The position numbers were made by a program, and so were the translations under genes. From Myxococcales bacterium (GTDB lineage: Bacteria; Myxococcota_A; Polyangia; Palsa-1104; SHYY01), in assembly GCA_009692555.1 (NCBI GenBank), contig SHYY01000015.1, positions 1-56,348 on the forward strand: a stretch of 56,348 nucleotides of DNA, written 5' to 3'. Positions 27,230 to 35,825 of the stretch are shown here, in pieces (position 1 is the stretch's first letter; each line of letters begins with the position of its first letter). The notes beneath the pieces were generated by a model. That model ran no database searches. It worked only from the letters and a program-made list of their open reading frames with translations, and was not told the origin of the DNA.

Positions 27230-28021
27230 ATGCCCTACGACATCGACAACCTCGAGCAGCGCGACCCGAAGCGAATCGAGCTCGCCCTCCACTTCATCGA
27301 GAAGGTGCTCATCCCGTGGCACCGCGGCGAGGTGCGCGGCGTCGAGCGCGTGCCGTCGGGCGCGGCGCTGTTCGTGGGCAATCACAATGGCGGCCTGATG
27401 ACCCCGGACACCTTCATCTTCTGCCGCGCGATCTACCGCGCGCACGGCCTCGACGGCGTCCCGTACGGGCTGGGCCACGAGGTGCCGCTCTCGATGCCGA
27501 TCCTCAACCAGCTGGTCGTCCCTCTCGGCGCCGTGCGCGCCTGCGACGAGAACGCGCGCCGCCTGTTCGACCTCGGCCGCAAGGTGCTGGTCTACCCGGG
27601 CGGCGACGAGGACGCGATGCGCCCGTTCCGCCACCGCAACCGGATCGTCTTCGGCGGCCGCCGGGGCTACATCCGCACCGCGCTCCGCCACTCCGTGCCG
27701 ATCATCCCGGTGGTCGCCGCCGGGGCTCACTCGACCTTCATCGTGCTCGACGATCTGCGCTGGCTGGCGCGCTGGCTGGGCGTCGATCGCCGCCTGCGGA
27801 TCAAGGTGTGGCCCGCCGTGCTCAGCTTCCCGTGGGGCCTCACCGTCGGTCCGCCGCCCTTCTATGTGCCCTTCCCGTCGAAGATTCGGATCGAGATCCT
27901 CGATCCGATCCACTTCGATCGGGTCGGCCCCGAGGCGGCCGCCGATGCCGCGTACGTGGCCGCCTGCGCCGCCCGCGTCGAGGCTGCAATGCAGCAAACG
28001 CTCGATCGCCTGGTGGCTTGA
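27230..28021 (+). CDS. lysophospholipid acyltransferase-like protein (MGAT-like)
   Basis: 263 residues. FVGNHNGGLMTPD is the variant His-containing acyltransferase motif of the MGAT-like subgroup of PlsC-fold enzymes, followed by VLVYPGGDEDAMRPF (the PGG motif) and VPIIPVVAAGAHSTF. It should transfer an acyl group from CoA to a glycerolipid or similar acceptor at the membrane. It starts 24 bp after the CapK-like gene and is followed after 2 bp by the transporter, indicating an operon. Confidence 0.82.
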   Translation: MPYDIDNLEQRDPKRIELALHFIEKVLIPWHRGEVRGVERVPSGAALFVGNHNGGLMTPDTFIFCRAIYRAHGLDGVPYGLGHEVPLSMPILNQLVVPLGAVRACDENARRLFDLGRKVLVYPGGDEDAMRPFRHRNRIVFGGRRGYIRTALRHSVPIIPVVAAGAHSTFIVLDDLRWLARWLGVDRRLRIKVWPAVLSFPWGLTVGPPPFYVPFPSKIRIEILDPIHFDRVGPEAAADAAYVAACAARVEAAMQQTLDRLVA

Positions 28022-28023
28022 CG

Positions 28024-29463
28024 GTGCCGGATCCCGCCACCTCGGACGGCGACGAGCAGCCCGGCCTGCTCGGGCGGATGGCGCTCTGCTTCACCGCCTG
28101 GAGCGAGCGATTCATCCCCGACGCCTTCGTCTTCGCGCTGCTGGCGACGGGGATCGTGTTCGCCCTGGCGCTCGGCATCGGCGCCTCCCCGGGCGCGGTG
28201 GTCGACGCGTGGGGCAAGGGGTTCTGGGAGCTCACCTCCTTCACCATGCAGATGGCGCTGGTGATCATCACCGGCTACGTGCTCGCATCGGCGCCCCCCG
28301 CCTACCGGTTGATCTGCAAGGTGGCGTCGCTGCCCCGCTCGCCGCGTGGTGCGGTCGCGATGGTGACCCTCTGCGCGATGGCGACCTCGTGGCTGAACTG
28401 GGGCTTCAGTCTGATCTTTTGCGCGGTGCTGGCGAAGGAGGTGGCGCGCAGGGTGCGCGGGGCCGATTACCGCGCGCTCGCGGCAGCGAGCTTCCTCGGC
28501 CTCGGCAGCGTGTGGGCGCAGGGGCTGTCCGGATCGGCCGCCTTGCAGATGGCCACCGACGGTGCGCTGCCCCCGAAGATCCGCGAGATCGTCGCCGCCG
28601 GCGGCGCAGTGCCGGGCGGGATCATCCCCTTCTCGCATACCATCTTCCTCTGGCAGAGCGGCCTCACCGTGCTGATCGAGCTGATCGTGGTGACCACCGT
28701 GATGTGGCTCGCCACCCCGCCGCCCGGCCGCACCCGCACCGCCGCCGACCTCGGGATCGATCTTGGCCCGCCGCTCGACCAGGCACCCCCCGAACCGGCC
28801 CGCGCGCCCACGCCCGGCGAATGGCTGGAGCATCAGCCGATCCTCACCATTCTCGTGGCGCTGCTCGGTGGCGTCTACCTCGCGCGCTATTTCTGGAACG
28901 CGAAGGACCGATTGAATGCGATCAATCTCAACACCCTCAATCTGGCATTCCTGTTCCTCGGCTTCGCGCTGCACGGGACCCCGGCGCGAATGATGCGCGC
29001 GGTGCGCGAGGCCACCCCCGCGGTGTGGGGAGTGATCCTCCAGTTCCCGTTCTACGCCGGGATCGCCGGGATGATCACCTACACCCACCTGAACGAGCGC
29101 ATCGCCCACCTGTTCGTGCGCGTCTCCACGCCGTTCACCTTCCCGGCGGTGATCGCCCTCTACTCGGCGGTGCTCGGGGTGTTCGTCCCGTCGGGGGGCT
29201 CGAAGTGGGTGATCGAGGCGCCCTACGTGATGGAGTCCGCGCACGCGCTGAAGGTCCACCTCGGGTGGATGGTCGCCGTCTACGACCTCGGCGAGGCGCT
29301 CGCGAACCTGGTGCAGCCATTCTGGATGCTGCCGATTCTCGGGCTCCTCAAGCTCCGCGCGCGCGATGTCATGGGCTACACGTTCGTGGTATTCCTCGTA
29401 CTCCTGCCGCTCGTTCTGCTGATGGTGACCCTGCTCGGTGCGACGCTCCATTATCCCTTGTGA
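28024..29463 (+). CDS. short-chain fatty acid transporter (AtoE family)
   Basis: 479 residues from GTG 28024, with about 12 hydrophobic segments. Conserved family features are SWLNWGFSLIFCAVLAKE, LGLGSVWAQGLSGSAALQ and VFVPSGGSKWVIEAPYV. AtoE-type permeases take up short-chain fatty acids such as acetoacetate or butyrate. It lies directly behind the acyltransferase and ligase, suggesting that import, activation and acyl transfer are linked. Confidence 0.88.
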   Translation: MPDPATSDGDEQPGLLGRMALCFTAWSERFIPDAFVFALLATGIVFALALGIGASPGAVVDAWGKGFWELTSFTMQMALVIITGYVLASAPPAYRLICKVASLPRSPRGAVAMVTLCAMATSWLNWGFSLIFCAVLAKEVARRVRGADYRALAAASFLGLGSVWAQGLSGSAALQMATDGALPPKIREIVAAGGAVPGGIIPFSHTIFLWQSGLTVLIELIVVTTVMWLATPPPGRTRTAADLGIDLGPPLDQAPPEPARAPTPGEWLEHQPILTILVALLGGVYLARYFWNAKDRLNAINLNTLNLAFLFLGFALHGTPARMMRAVREATPAVWGVILQFPFYAGIAGMITYTHLNERIAHLFVRVSTPFTFPAVIALYSAVLGVFVPSGGSKWVIEAPYVMESAHALKVHLGWMVAVYDLGEALANLVQPFWMLPILGLLKLRARDVMGYTFVVFLVLLPLVLLMVTLLGATLHYPL

Positions 29464-29487
29464 GAACCCGTTGATAGAGGCGAGACG

Positions 29488-30330
29488 ATGCGATTGAAGG
29501 TTTCCGGCCTGGCGGTTTTCGCGTTCTTCGCGTTCCTGGCGATCGGGTGCGGCCCGTCGTTTCGCAGCGTCCAGGCCACCGCCGCGCTCGGACAGAAGCT
29601 CGCCGACCACACCGGCGCCCTCGACGAGGCGACGGTGCTGTGCGCCAAGGTCGAGCGGCTCACCGGCGGGGGCGGCGTCCCTTGCGCGCGGCCCGATCCG
29701 CGCTGGCACCGCGGCGCGCGAGTGCTGATCGCCTATTCCGGGGCGCTCACCGCGCTCGCCGGGCAGGACGATCTCGCCGTCGCGGACCACATCACCGGCG
29801 TCCTCGACGCGGGGGCGGGCGGCGGGATCCCGGGCGCCAGCCTCACCGACGCCGAGCGCGGGATCATCGCCCTCGCCGCCGACGCGATCGTCGCGGTGGC
29901 CAGCCAGTCCTATCGCGAGATCAAGATCGAGGCCGCGATCCGCGACAGCGACGGGTACGTGCAGGGGACCGTGAAGCTCCTGGCGAGCGCCGTCGACTCC
30001 CAGGATGACATCCTGAAGACGCTCCGCAGCGCGATCCGCGGCCTCCACCAGAGCCTGGAGGTGAACCTCGGCGACCCTGGCCGCCGGAGCGAGCGGGTGA
30101 TCCTCGGCGCCTACCTCGACGAGGTCAACGCGTGGAGCAAGGTCCAAAGGAGGCGTCTCGCGCACTACAAGCGCGCGCTGCTCGCCTTCGGGGCGGCCCA
30201 CCGTGCGCTGGCCGAGCATGCCCACGACTTCTCCGAGAACGACCTCGCCATCTACCAGAAGATCCTCGGATCGACCGGCGAGATCATGAAGACCGTCCCC
30301 GACGACGAGAAGGGCGGAGACGGAGGATGA
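29488..30330 (+). CDS. helical lipoprotein of unknown function
   Basis: 280 residues. Signal peptide with lipobox AIGC at about residue 21, then an almost entirely helical, Ala-rich body with long amphipathic helices (VQATAALGQKLADHTGALDE, SQSYREIKIEAAIRDSDG). The stop overlaps the carbonic anhydrase ATG (ATGA), so the two are co-translated. No family recognised; a periplasmic helper is possible. Confidence 0.7.
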   Translation: MRLKVSGLAVFAFFAFLAIGCGPSFRSVQATAALGQKLADHTGALDEATVLCAKVERLTGGGGVPCARPDPRWHRGARVLIAYSGALTALAGQDDLAVADHITGVLDAGAGGGIPGASLTDAERGIIALAADAIVAVASQSYREIKIEAAIRDSDGYVQGTVKLLASAVDSQDDILKTLRSAIRGLHQSLEVNLGDPGRRSERVILGAYLDEVNAWSKVQRRRLAHYKRALLAFGAAHRALAEHAHDFSENDLAIYQKILGSTGEIMKTVPDDEKGGDGG

Positions 30331-30971
30331 GCGACACCCTGATCCGTGGTCACAAGGACTTCCGCAGCCGCTACGTCGCGCGCGAGGGCGAGTTCCTCCA
30401 GCGCCTCGCCAGCGAGGGACAGAGCCCCGCCGCGCTCTACATCGGCTGCTCCGATTCGCGCGTGATCCCCGAGCTCCTGACCAGCTCCGCGCCCGGCGAG
30501 CTGTTCGTGGTCCGCAACGTCGCCAACCTCGCGCCGCCGCGCGGGCACGCCAACGCCAGCGTCGGGGCGGCGATCGAGTACGCGGTCGGCTTTCTGAAGG
30601 TCGCGCACGTGGTGGTGTGCGGGCACTACGGCTGCGGCGGCATCCGCGCGGTCCTCGACGGGCTCGGGCATCTCCAGGGATTCACGTCGCTCACGGAGTG
30701 GCTGCGCTCGGCGGTGCCGGGGGTCGACCGCGCGCGCGCGATGCTCCCCGAGGAGCCCACCGAGGGCGAGGTGCTGTGGCGCCGCGCGGTCGAGGAGAAC
30801 GTGGTCGAGCAGCTCGCCAACCTGGTCACCTTCCCGTCGGTGGGCGAGGCGCTCGAGGCGGGCAAGCTGGTGCTCCACGGCTGGGTCTACGACCTGTTCA
30901 GCCTCGACCTCTCGGTCTACGACGTGGCGAGCGATCGCTTCCTGCCCGCCGAGCAGGTACTGCTTCGCTGA
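30327..30971 (+). CDS. beta-class carbonic anhydrase
   Basis: 214 residues. Zn ligands Cys41, His100 and Cys103 and the Asp43-Arg45 dyad are all present (IGCSDSR, VCGHYGCGG), as is the HASVG-like HANASVGAAIEYAV segment. It catalyses reversible CO2 hydration, probably in the cytoplasm since no signal peptide is seen. Start ATG 30327 has GGAGG and overlaps the upstream lipoprotein stop. Full length. Confidence 0.92.
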   Translation: MSDTLIRGHKDFRSRYVAREGEFLQRLASEGQSPAALYIGCSDSRVIPELLTSSAPGELFVVRNVANLAPPRGHANASVGAAIEYAVGFLKVAHVVVCGHYGCGGIRAVLDGLGHLQGFTSLTEWLRSAVPGVDRARAMLPEEPTEGEVLWRRAVEENVVEQLANLVTFPSVGEALEAGKLVLHGWVYDLFSLDLSVYDVASDRFLPAEQVLLR

Positions 30972-30977
30972 GCCGCC

Positions 30978-32277
30978 TCACAGCGCCTTCGACGCGCCCC
31001 AGTCCTGATCGAACGTGCGCTGCACACGGGCGAGATCGAGCTCCTTCTTGCCCACCACCACGCCGACCTCGCGGTTCGAGTCGAGCGCGCTGCGGCTGAA
31101 GTTCTGGCTGCCGACGAACAGCGCTCCACCGTCGATGATCAGCACCTTGGCGTGGATGAACAGCGCGCCTGAACGCCGCACCGCGACGCCCGCCGTCTTC
31201 AGGCCGCGCTCCGCTGATCCGTCCCCGAGGCCGAACGAGGGGTCGTTGATCAGCAGGCGGACCACCACACCCCGACGCTGCGCGGCGGCGACCGCCTTCA
31301 GGAGTGCGCTGTCGTTGAGATACAGCGCCTCGATGTCGAGCGTCGTACGCGCCCCGTCGATGAGCGCGAGCAGTCGGGCGCGGGCGTTGACCGGCGACAC
31401 CGGCAGGCGGGTGCATGCGAGGTCGGGCTTCTTCTGCGACCAGTCGGCCTCGAACAGCGCGCCGAGGTCGTCGACGTCCTGCCAGTCGTTGTCGACCACG
31501 CCGTAGTTCCGCCCCTCGTCGAACGAGCTGTTGGCGAAGTTGCCGGAGAACATCAGCGCCGTCTCACCGTCGACAAATCATCGACTTCTGGTGGGTGAAG
31601 GCGAAGGACGCCGAGCTGCGGTGAGTCTCCGCGCCCGCCGCCCGGAGCGTCGACTCCACCGAGGCGCGCGCCTCGTCCCCGTCGAGGATCACGCGCACCC
31701 GCACGCCTCGCGAGGCGGCCGCGCGGAGCGCCTGGATCACCGGCTGCGACGAGAGCTGATACATGGTCAACTCGATCGAGGAGCGCGCGCCGTGGATCAG
31801 GTCGAGCACCGGGTCGGCGCCGTCGTCGGGCGTGACGAACAGCCCGACCTTGGTCGTTCGGGGCGCCGGGGCGGTGCAGGCCGCGGGGACGACGAATCCG
31901 CGCGCGCGGGCGTAGGCGAGCAGCTTCGCGAAGGCCACCTTGCCGACGTAGGGCACCGCGTCCAGCTCGGCGAGCGTGGTGAACCGCTGGTCGTCATCGG
32001 ACGGCTCGATCGCGTCGCCACCGCTGCGCGCGCCCACGATTTCCCGGGCGGTGACCGTGGCCACCTTGCCGGCCCCGCGGCGGTCCGCCTGCGAGGCGCG
32101 GTTGGCCACCCGGAGCACGCCGATCGCCTCGGCGCTGCCCTCGGCGACCCCGGCCGCGTCCGCCTTTCCCTCGCCGGAGAAGGAGTCGTCGATCGGATCG
32201 TCCGCGTCAAGGCCGCCGCCTTCGCAGGCGGAGAGAGCGAACAGGGCGGCCAGCAGTCGAGGTGTGATGGATCGCAT
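30978..32277 (-). pseudogene. phospholipase D-like lipoprotein, frameshifted in the first HKD motif
   Basis: Two adjacent frames form one protein of about 430 residues: lipobox LSAC; a helix-hairpin-helix-like segment (TLAELDAVPYVGKVAFAKLL); then two PLD modules. The first HKD motif reads THQKSMI and is then broken; deleting one T from the run at 31575-31577 restores IVDGETALMFSGNFANSS. The second, HAKVLIIDGGALFVGSQNFS, is intact. PLD-like secreted enzymes hydrolyse phosphodiesters in lipids or DNA. With the extra T the second module is lost, so it is a null allele unless the T is a sequencing error. Start ATG 32277, or 32298. Confidence 0.85.
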
Positions 32278-32317
32278 TGGCAACGCCGCTGCACCCATGG
32301 CGCCAGCCCGTCTGCAA

Positions 32318-32345
32318 TGTAAATTATTGTAATAATTAGCTATTT
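32318..32345. promoter_or_regulatory. AT-rich divergent promoter/operator region
   Basis: A sharp AT-rich island between the divergent PLD-like and GDPD genes. It contains the perfect inverted repeat AATTATT-GT-AATAATT (32322-32337) and several -10-like hexamers on both strands. It is the strongest compositional anomaly of this kind in the window and fits a regulated promoter, possibly shared by the two phosphodiesterase genes. Confidence 0.45.
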
Positions 32346-32467
32346 ATGACGCGGAGCGAGGCGCCAACGGCGGCGCCCGGGCCTGCCGACATGGCTTCCG
32401 CGGTAGCCACCCGCGCTTTCGCCCTTCCGCGATCGGCGCCCCTTTGGCAAGCTCGCAGCGAACCGTG

Positions 32468-33289
32468 ATGCCCGCCTGCCCGACCACTCCGCTCCTCTAT
32501 GCCCATCGCGGCGCCCCGCTGGAGGAGCCCGAGAACACCCTGCCTTCGTTCCGCCGCGCGCTCGCGCTCGGGGCCGGCGCGCTCGAGACCGATCTGCACA
32601 TGACCTCCGACGGTCACATCGTTACCTCGCACGATCCCGACGGTGCGCGGCTCGCCGGCGTGGGCGAGGAGATCCGACGCTCGACGCTGGCGGAGGTGCA
32701 GCGCTGGGATATCGGCAAGAACTTCGCTGCGCGATCGGGCGAGCGCTTCGCGGGCCGGAGCTACCGCGTGCCGACCCTGGAGGAGCTCCTCGTCGAGCTG
32801 CCGGGCGTGCCGATCAACGTCGACGTGAAGCAGCGCGACCCGCCGATGGTGGAGCCGCTCCTCCGTCTCCTGCGGCGGCTGAACGCCGAGGAGCGCGTGC
32901 TGGTGGCGAGCTTCCACGGCGGCACGCTCGCCGAGGTGCGCCGCCGCGGCTACCCGGGCCTGACCAGCCTGGGGCAGCGCGATGTCCTCCGCCTCCTCCT
33001 GACCCCCGCGCCGCTGCTCCGCCTCCTGCCCCGTCACGGCGACGCGGCCCAGGTCCCCGCGTCGCTGCGCGGCATCTCGCTCGGCCGCCGCTGGCTGATC
33101 GAGCGCTGTCACGCGGCGAACCTGCGCGTCGATTACTGGACGGTGGACGACCCGACCGAGGCCCGCCGCCTGCTCGCCCTTGGCGCGGACGGCATCATGA
33201 CCGACGACGTGGCCGCGATCGCGCCGCTGTTCCAGGAGCTCTTTCCGCGCCAGGAAATCACCCCATCGTTCCCGCCGCGAGCGGGCTAG
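32468..33289 (+). CDS. glycerophosphodiester phosphodiesterase
   Basis: 273 residues from ATG 32468 (in-frame GTG 32465 and TTG 32444 are alternatives). The GDPD signature is clear: YAHRGAPLEEPENTLPSF, ETDLHMTSDGHIVTSHD, VDVKQ, and C-terminal YWTVDDPTEARRLLALGADGIMTDD. It hydrolyses glycerophosphodiesters to glycerol-3-phosphate plus alcohol. No signal peptide, so probably cytoplasmic. Divergent from a PLD-like gene, another phosphodiesterase. Confidence 0.9.
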   Translation: MPACPTTPLLYAHRGAPLEEPENTLPSFRRALALGAGALETDLHMTSDGHIVTSHDPDGARLAGVGEEIRRSTLAEVQRWDIGKNFAARSGERFAGRSYRVPTLEELLVELPGVPINVDVKQRDPPMVEPLLRLLRRLNAEERVLVASFHGGTLAEVRRRGYPGLTSLGQRDVLRLLLTPAPLLRLLPRHGDAAQVPASLRGISLGRRWLIERCHAANLRVDYWTVDDPTEARRLLALGADGIMTDDVAAIAPLFQELFPRQEITPSFPPRAG

Positions 33290-33299
33290 AATCGCCGCC

Positions 33300-33737
33300 A
33301 TGAGTGACGCTCGCAAGCGGGTGGAGCAGGCCATCGCCTGCTCGAACAACTGCCGCAAGGCGGTGGAGTTGGTCCGGGATCACGCGTTCGCGCAGTTCCG
33401 CGCCGGGCAGATCGCCGTCGCGGAGTACAACCGCGTCGACGAGGAGTGCATGAAGGCGCTCGGCGAGGCGGCGCGGATGGTCAATCGTGCCGCGGCCGGC
33501 CTCGGGGCGGACCTCGATGCCAACCTCGCCGCGATCGAGCGCGCCACGGCCGAGCTGAAGGACGCCTCGGCCACCCTCGAGAAGGCGCAGAACGTGATCG
33601 CGCTCTCGGCCAGCCTGCTGGTGGCGGTGGCGTCGGTGGCGGTGGCGGTGATCGATCCGACCAAGGCGAGCGCGGGCGCAGCGGTGTCGGCGGTGGGCAG
33701 CGCGATGGGCTCGATCGCCAAGGCCGCCGCCGACTGA
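33300..33737 (+). CDS. hypothetical helical protein with hydrophobic C-terminus
   Basis: 145 residues, 10 bp after the GDPD gene. The N-terminal half is helical with two Cys (SNNCRKAVELV, ECMKALGEAARMV). A coiled-coil-like stretch follows (ANLAAIERATAELKDASATL), then a hydrophobic hairpin (IALSASLLVAVASVAVAVI). No family recognised. Codon use matches its neighbours. Confidence 0.6.
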   Translation: MSDARKRVEQAIACSNNCRKAVELVRDHAFAQFRAGQIAVAEYNRVDEECMKALGEAARMVNRAAAGLGADLDANLAAIERATAELKDASATLEKAQNVIALSASLLVAVASVAVAVIDPTKASAGAAVSAVGSAMGSIAKAAAD

Positions 33738-33872
33738 GCTTGGCGGCGGGAACTGGGACCGGAGGCCCCGCCGGGGCTTGCTGTCCCGGGCGCGACAGTC
33801 CGCTACAGACTGGTAAGTAGCTTGAACTAAACAGGTTCAGTTCGGGAGCGCCGCTTGTTCTGACACCCGCAC

Positions 33873-34925
33873 ATGACCCTCCGCGCGCGCTCCCTCCTCG
33901 CCTCCCTGGCGCTCCTCGCTGCCTGCGGTTCCAGTCCCGCTCCCACCCTGGACGATGGGGACGCGGGGGCTCGGGCGACCTCCCGCCCGCGCGCGACCTG
34001 GCCGCCCCGCGCGCCGACGCCGCGCCCCCGGGCGACGGAGCGATCGATCGCGACGCCGCACCCGATCCCGTCATCGACGGTGGAGCGCAAGATGGCGCCG
34101 CTCCTCCCGGCGACGGCGCGGCACCGGGCGCGCTGCCGATCGATCACCTGAAGAAGGTGGCGCTGGCGATCATCCTCGGCGACTCGGTGGCCGCCGGCTT
34201 CAACGCCGAGGGCAAGAACAGCGTCGGTGGGCACGGCTTCGTGCGGCTGGTGGTCAACAACCACGCCTCGTTCCCGAACTACCACGGCCACGACCTCGCG
34301 ACCCTCTTCCCGGGCGTCGACTTCCGCCAGGTGGTCAAGAGCGGCGCCGACAGCAGCGAGGTCCTCTCGCAGCTCAAGAGCGCGCTCAAGTCGGCGCTGC
34401 CCAAGAGCCCCACCGGCGACGTGGTGGTGCTGATCAACGTCGGCGGCAACGACTTCAACGACAGCCCTGCGGTTGATGATCAGCCCGCAGCTGACGATGC
34501 AGGCGGCGACCAAGCTGCGCCAGAACCTCGCCGAGATGGTCAAGCTGCTGCGCGCCCAGTACGAGGTGATGGGCAAGAGCCACGTCGAGTTCTTCCTCGA
34601 CAACATCCACGACCCCAGCGACGGGGGCGGCGCCATTCCCAAGCAGTTCACCAGCGGCTTCTGCAAGCAGCTGCAGAACCCGATGTTGACCCCGCAGCTG
34701 ATCAAGACGGTGGTCGCCAACCTGGACACGATGAACCAGGCGATCGCCGCCGAGGCCGCCGCAGCGGGGGCCAGCCTGGTCGACAATCACGCCGGCTTCC
34801 ACGGACACGGCATGAACGCGGGCGCGGACCGATGGATCGACGTCGACTGCGCCCACCCGATCAACCCGGGGCACGACCTCATCCGGCGCCTGATCTGGCA
34901 GCGCCTGACCGGGAAGACGTACTGA
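33873..34925 (+). pseudogene. SGNH/GDSL hydrolase lipoprotein, two frameshifts
   Basis: Reconstructed as about 350 residues: lipoprotein signal (ALLAAC), Asp/Ala/Pro-rich linker, then an SGNH hydrolase with GDS (ILGDSVAAGFN), GGNDFND and the DxxH-type motif (VDCAHPINPGHDLI). Frame 1 ends after the leader; one extra G in the run near 33963-33968 would join leader and linker. A second shift lies near 34470-34476, where one surplus base separates NDSPAV from MISPQLT. Family enzymes are secreted esterases or lipases. All catalytic motifs survive in the pieces. Confidence 0.8.
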
Positions 34926-35036
34926 GCCTCATCGACCCGCCGCAGGCGGCACCCCAGCGTCCCCCGGGTATTCGGGGACTGAGCCTCATCGACCCGTCGC
35001 AGGCGGCACCCCAGCGTCCCCTGGGTATTCGGGGAC
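34923..35036 (+). repeat. 57-bp repeat, tandem copies 2 and 3
   Basis: Two head-to-tail 57-bp units (34923-34979 and 34980-35036) differ at two positions. Each has a CCGCC-GCA-GGCGG stem (weakened in the second unit) and a GTCCCC...GGGGAC stem. The first unit begins exactly at the TGA stop of the SGNH gene. A unit is 19 codons and is open in more than one frame, so it adds no frameshift if it lands in a gene. Confidence 0.9.
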
Positions 35037-35063
35037 TGAAGTGATCCCTGGTAAAAGGGGTTC

Positions 35064-35825
35064 ATGGAAACCAGCATCCAGCTTGCCGGCAAGGTGGCTA
35101 TCATCACCGGCGCGAGCCGCGGTATCGGGGCGGCGATCGCGCGCGGCTTCGTGGCGCACGGCGCGAGGGTGGTGCTCGCCGCGCGCAAGATCGACGACCT
35201 CAACCGCCTCGCCGACGAGATCGGCCGCGATCACGCCCACCCGGTCGCCTGCCACACCGGGCAGCCGGCGCAGGTGGCGGCGCTGGTCGCGTCGACGGTG
35301 GAGCGCTACGGCGCCGTCGATATCCTGGTCAACAACGCCGCCACCAACCCCTACTTCGGCCCGCTCTGTGACATCCCGGACGCGGCCTTCGAGAAGACCT
35401 TCGAGGTCAACGTGAAGGGCTACTTCGTCGCGGCGCGCGAGGTGATCCGCCACCTTCGTGCGCGCGGAGGGCGGGGCGCGATCGTCAACATCGCATCGGT
35501 GGCCGGGCTGCGCGCCGCGCCGTTTCAGGGTGTCTACGGGATGACCAAGGCGGCGGTCATCTCGCTCACCAAGACGCTCGCCGCCGAGGTGGGCGGCCAG
35601 GGGATCCGCGTCAACGCGATCGCTCCCGGGCTGATCGAGACCCGCTTCGCCGCCGCGATCGTCGGCAACGACGTGCTGCGCAAGATGGTCGTCGATCGCA
35701 CGCCGGCCGCACGCCACGGGCAACCTGAAGAGATCGTCGGCGCGGCGCTCTACCTGGCCTCCGAGGCCGCCTCCTACGTCAATGGCCACGTGCTGGTGGT
35801 CGATGGGGGAATGACCGCGACGTGA
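35064..35825 (+). CDS. SDR family oxidoreductase (FabG-like)
   Basis: 253 residues. Rossmann motif TGASRGIG (15-22), NNAATNP, catalytic Ser in NIASVAG, Tyr-x3-Lys in GVYGMTKAA, and the C-terminal YVNGHVLVVDGGM typical of classical SDRs. It uses NAD(P)H to reduce a ketone or oxidise an alcohol; the substrate is unknown. Full length with all catalytic residues. The stop overlaps the GTG of the acyltransferase frame (GTGA). Confidence 0.9.
   Translation: METSIQLAGKVAIITGASRGIGAAIARGFVAHGARVVLAARKIDDLNRLADEIGRDHAHPVACHTGQPAQVAALVASTVERYGAVDILVNNAATNPYFGPLCDIPDAAFEKTFEVNVKGYFVAAREVIRHLRARGGRGAIVNIASVAGLRAAPFQGVYGMTKAAVISLTKTLAAEVGGQGIRVNAIAPGLIETRFAAAIVGNDVLRKMVVDRTPAARHGQPEEIVGAALYLASEAASYVNGHVLVVDGGMTAT

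Noticed and set aside
34923..35036. Tandem 57-bp units as a CRISPR array
   Set aside because: Units are directly abutting with no spacers and no cas genes nearby; they are a dispersed repeat.
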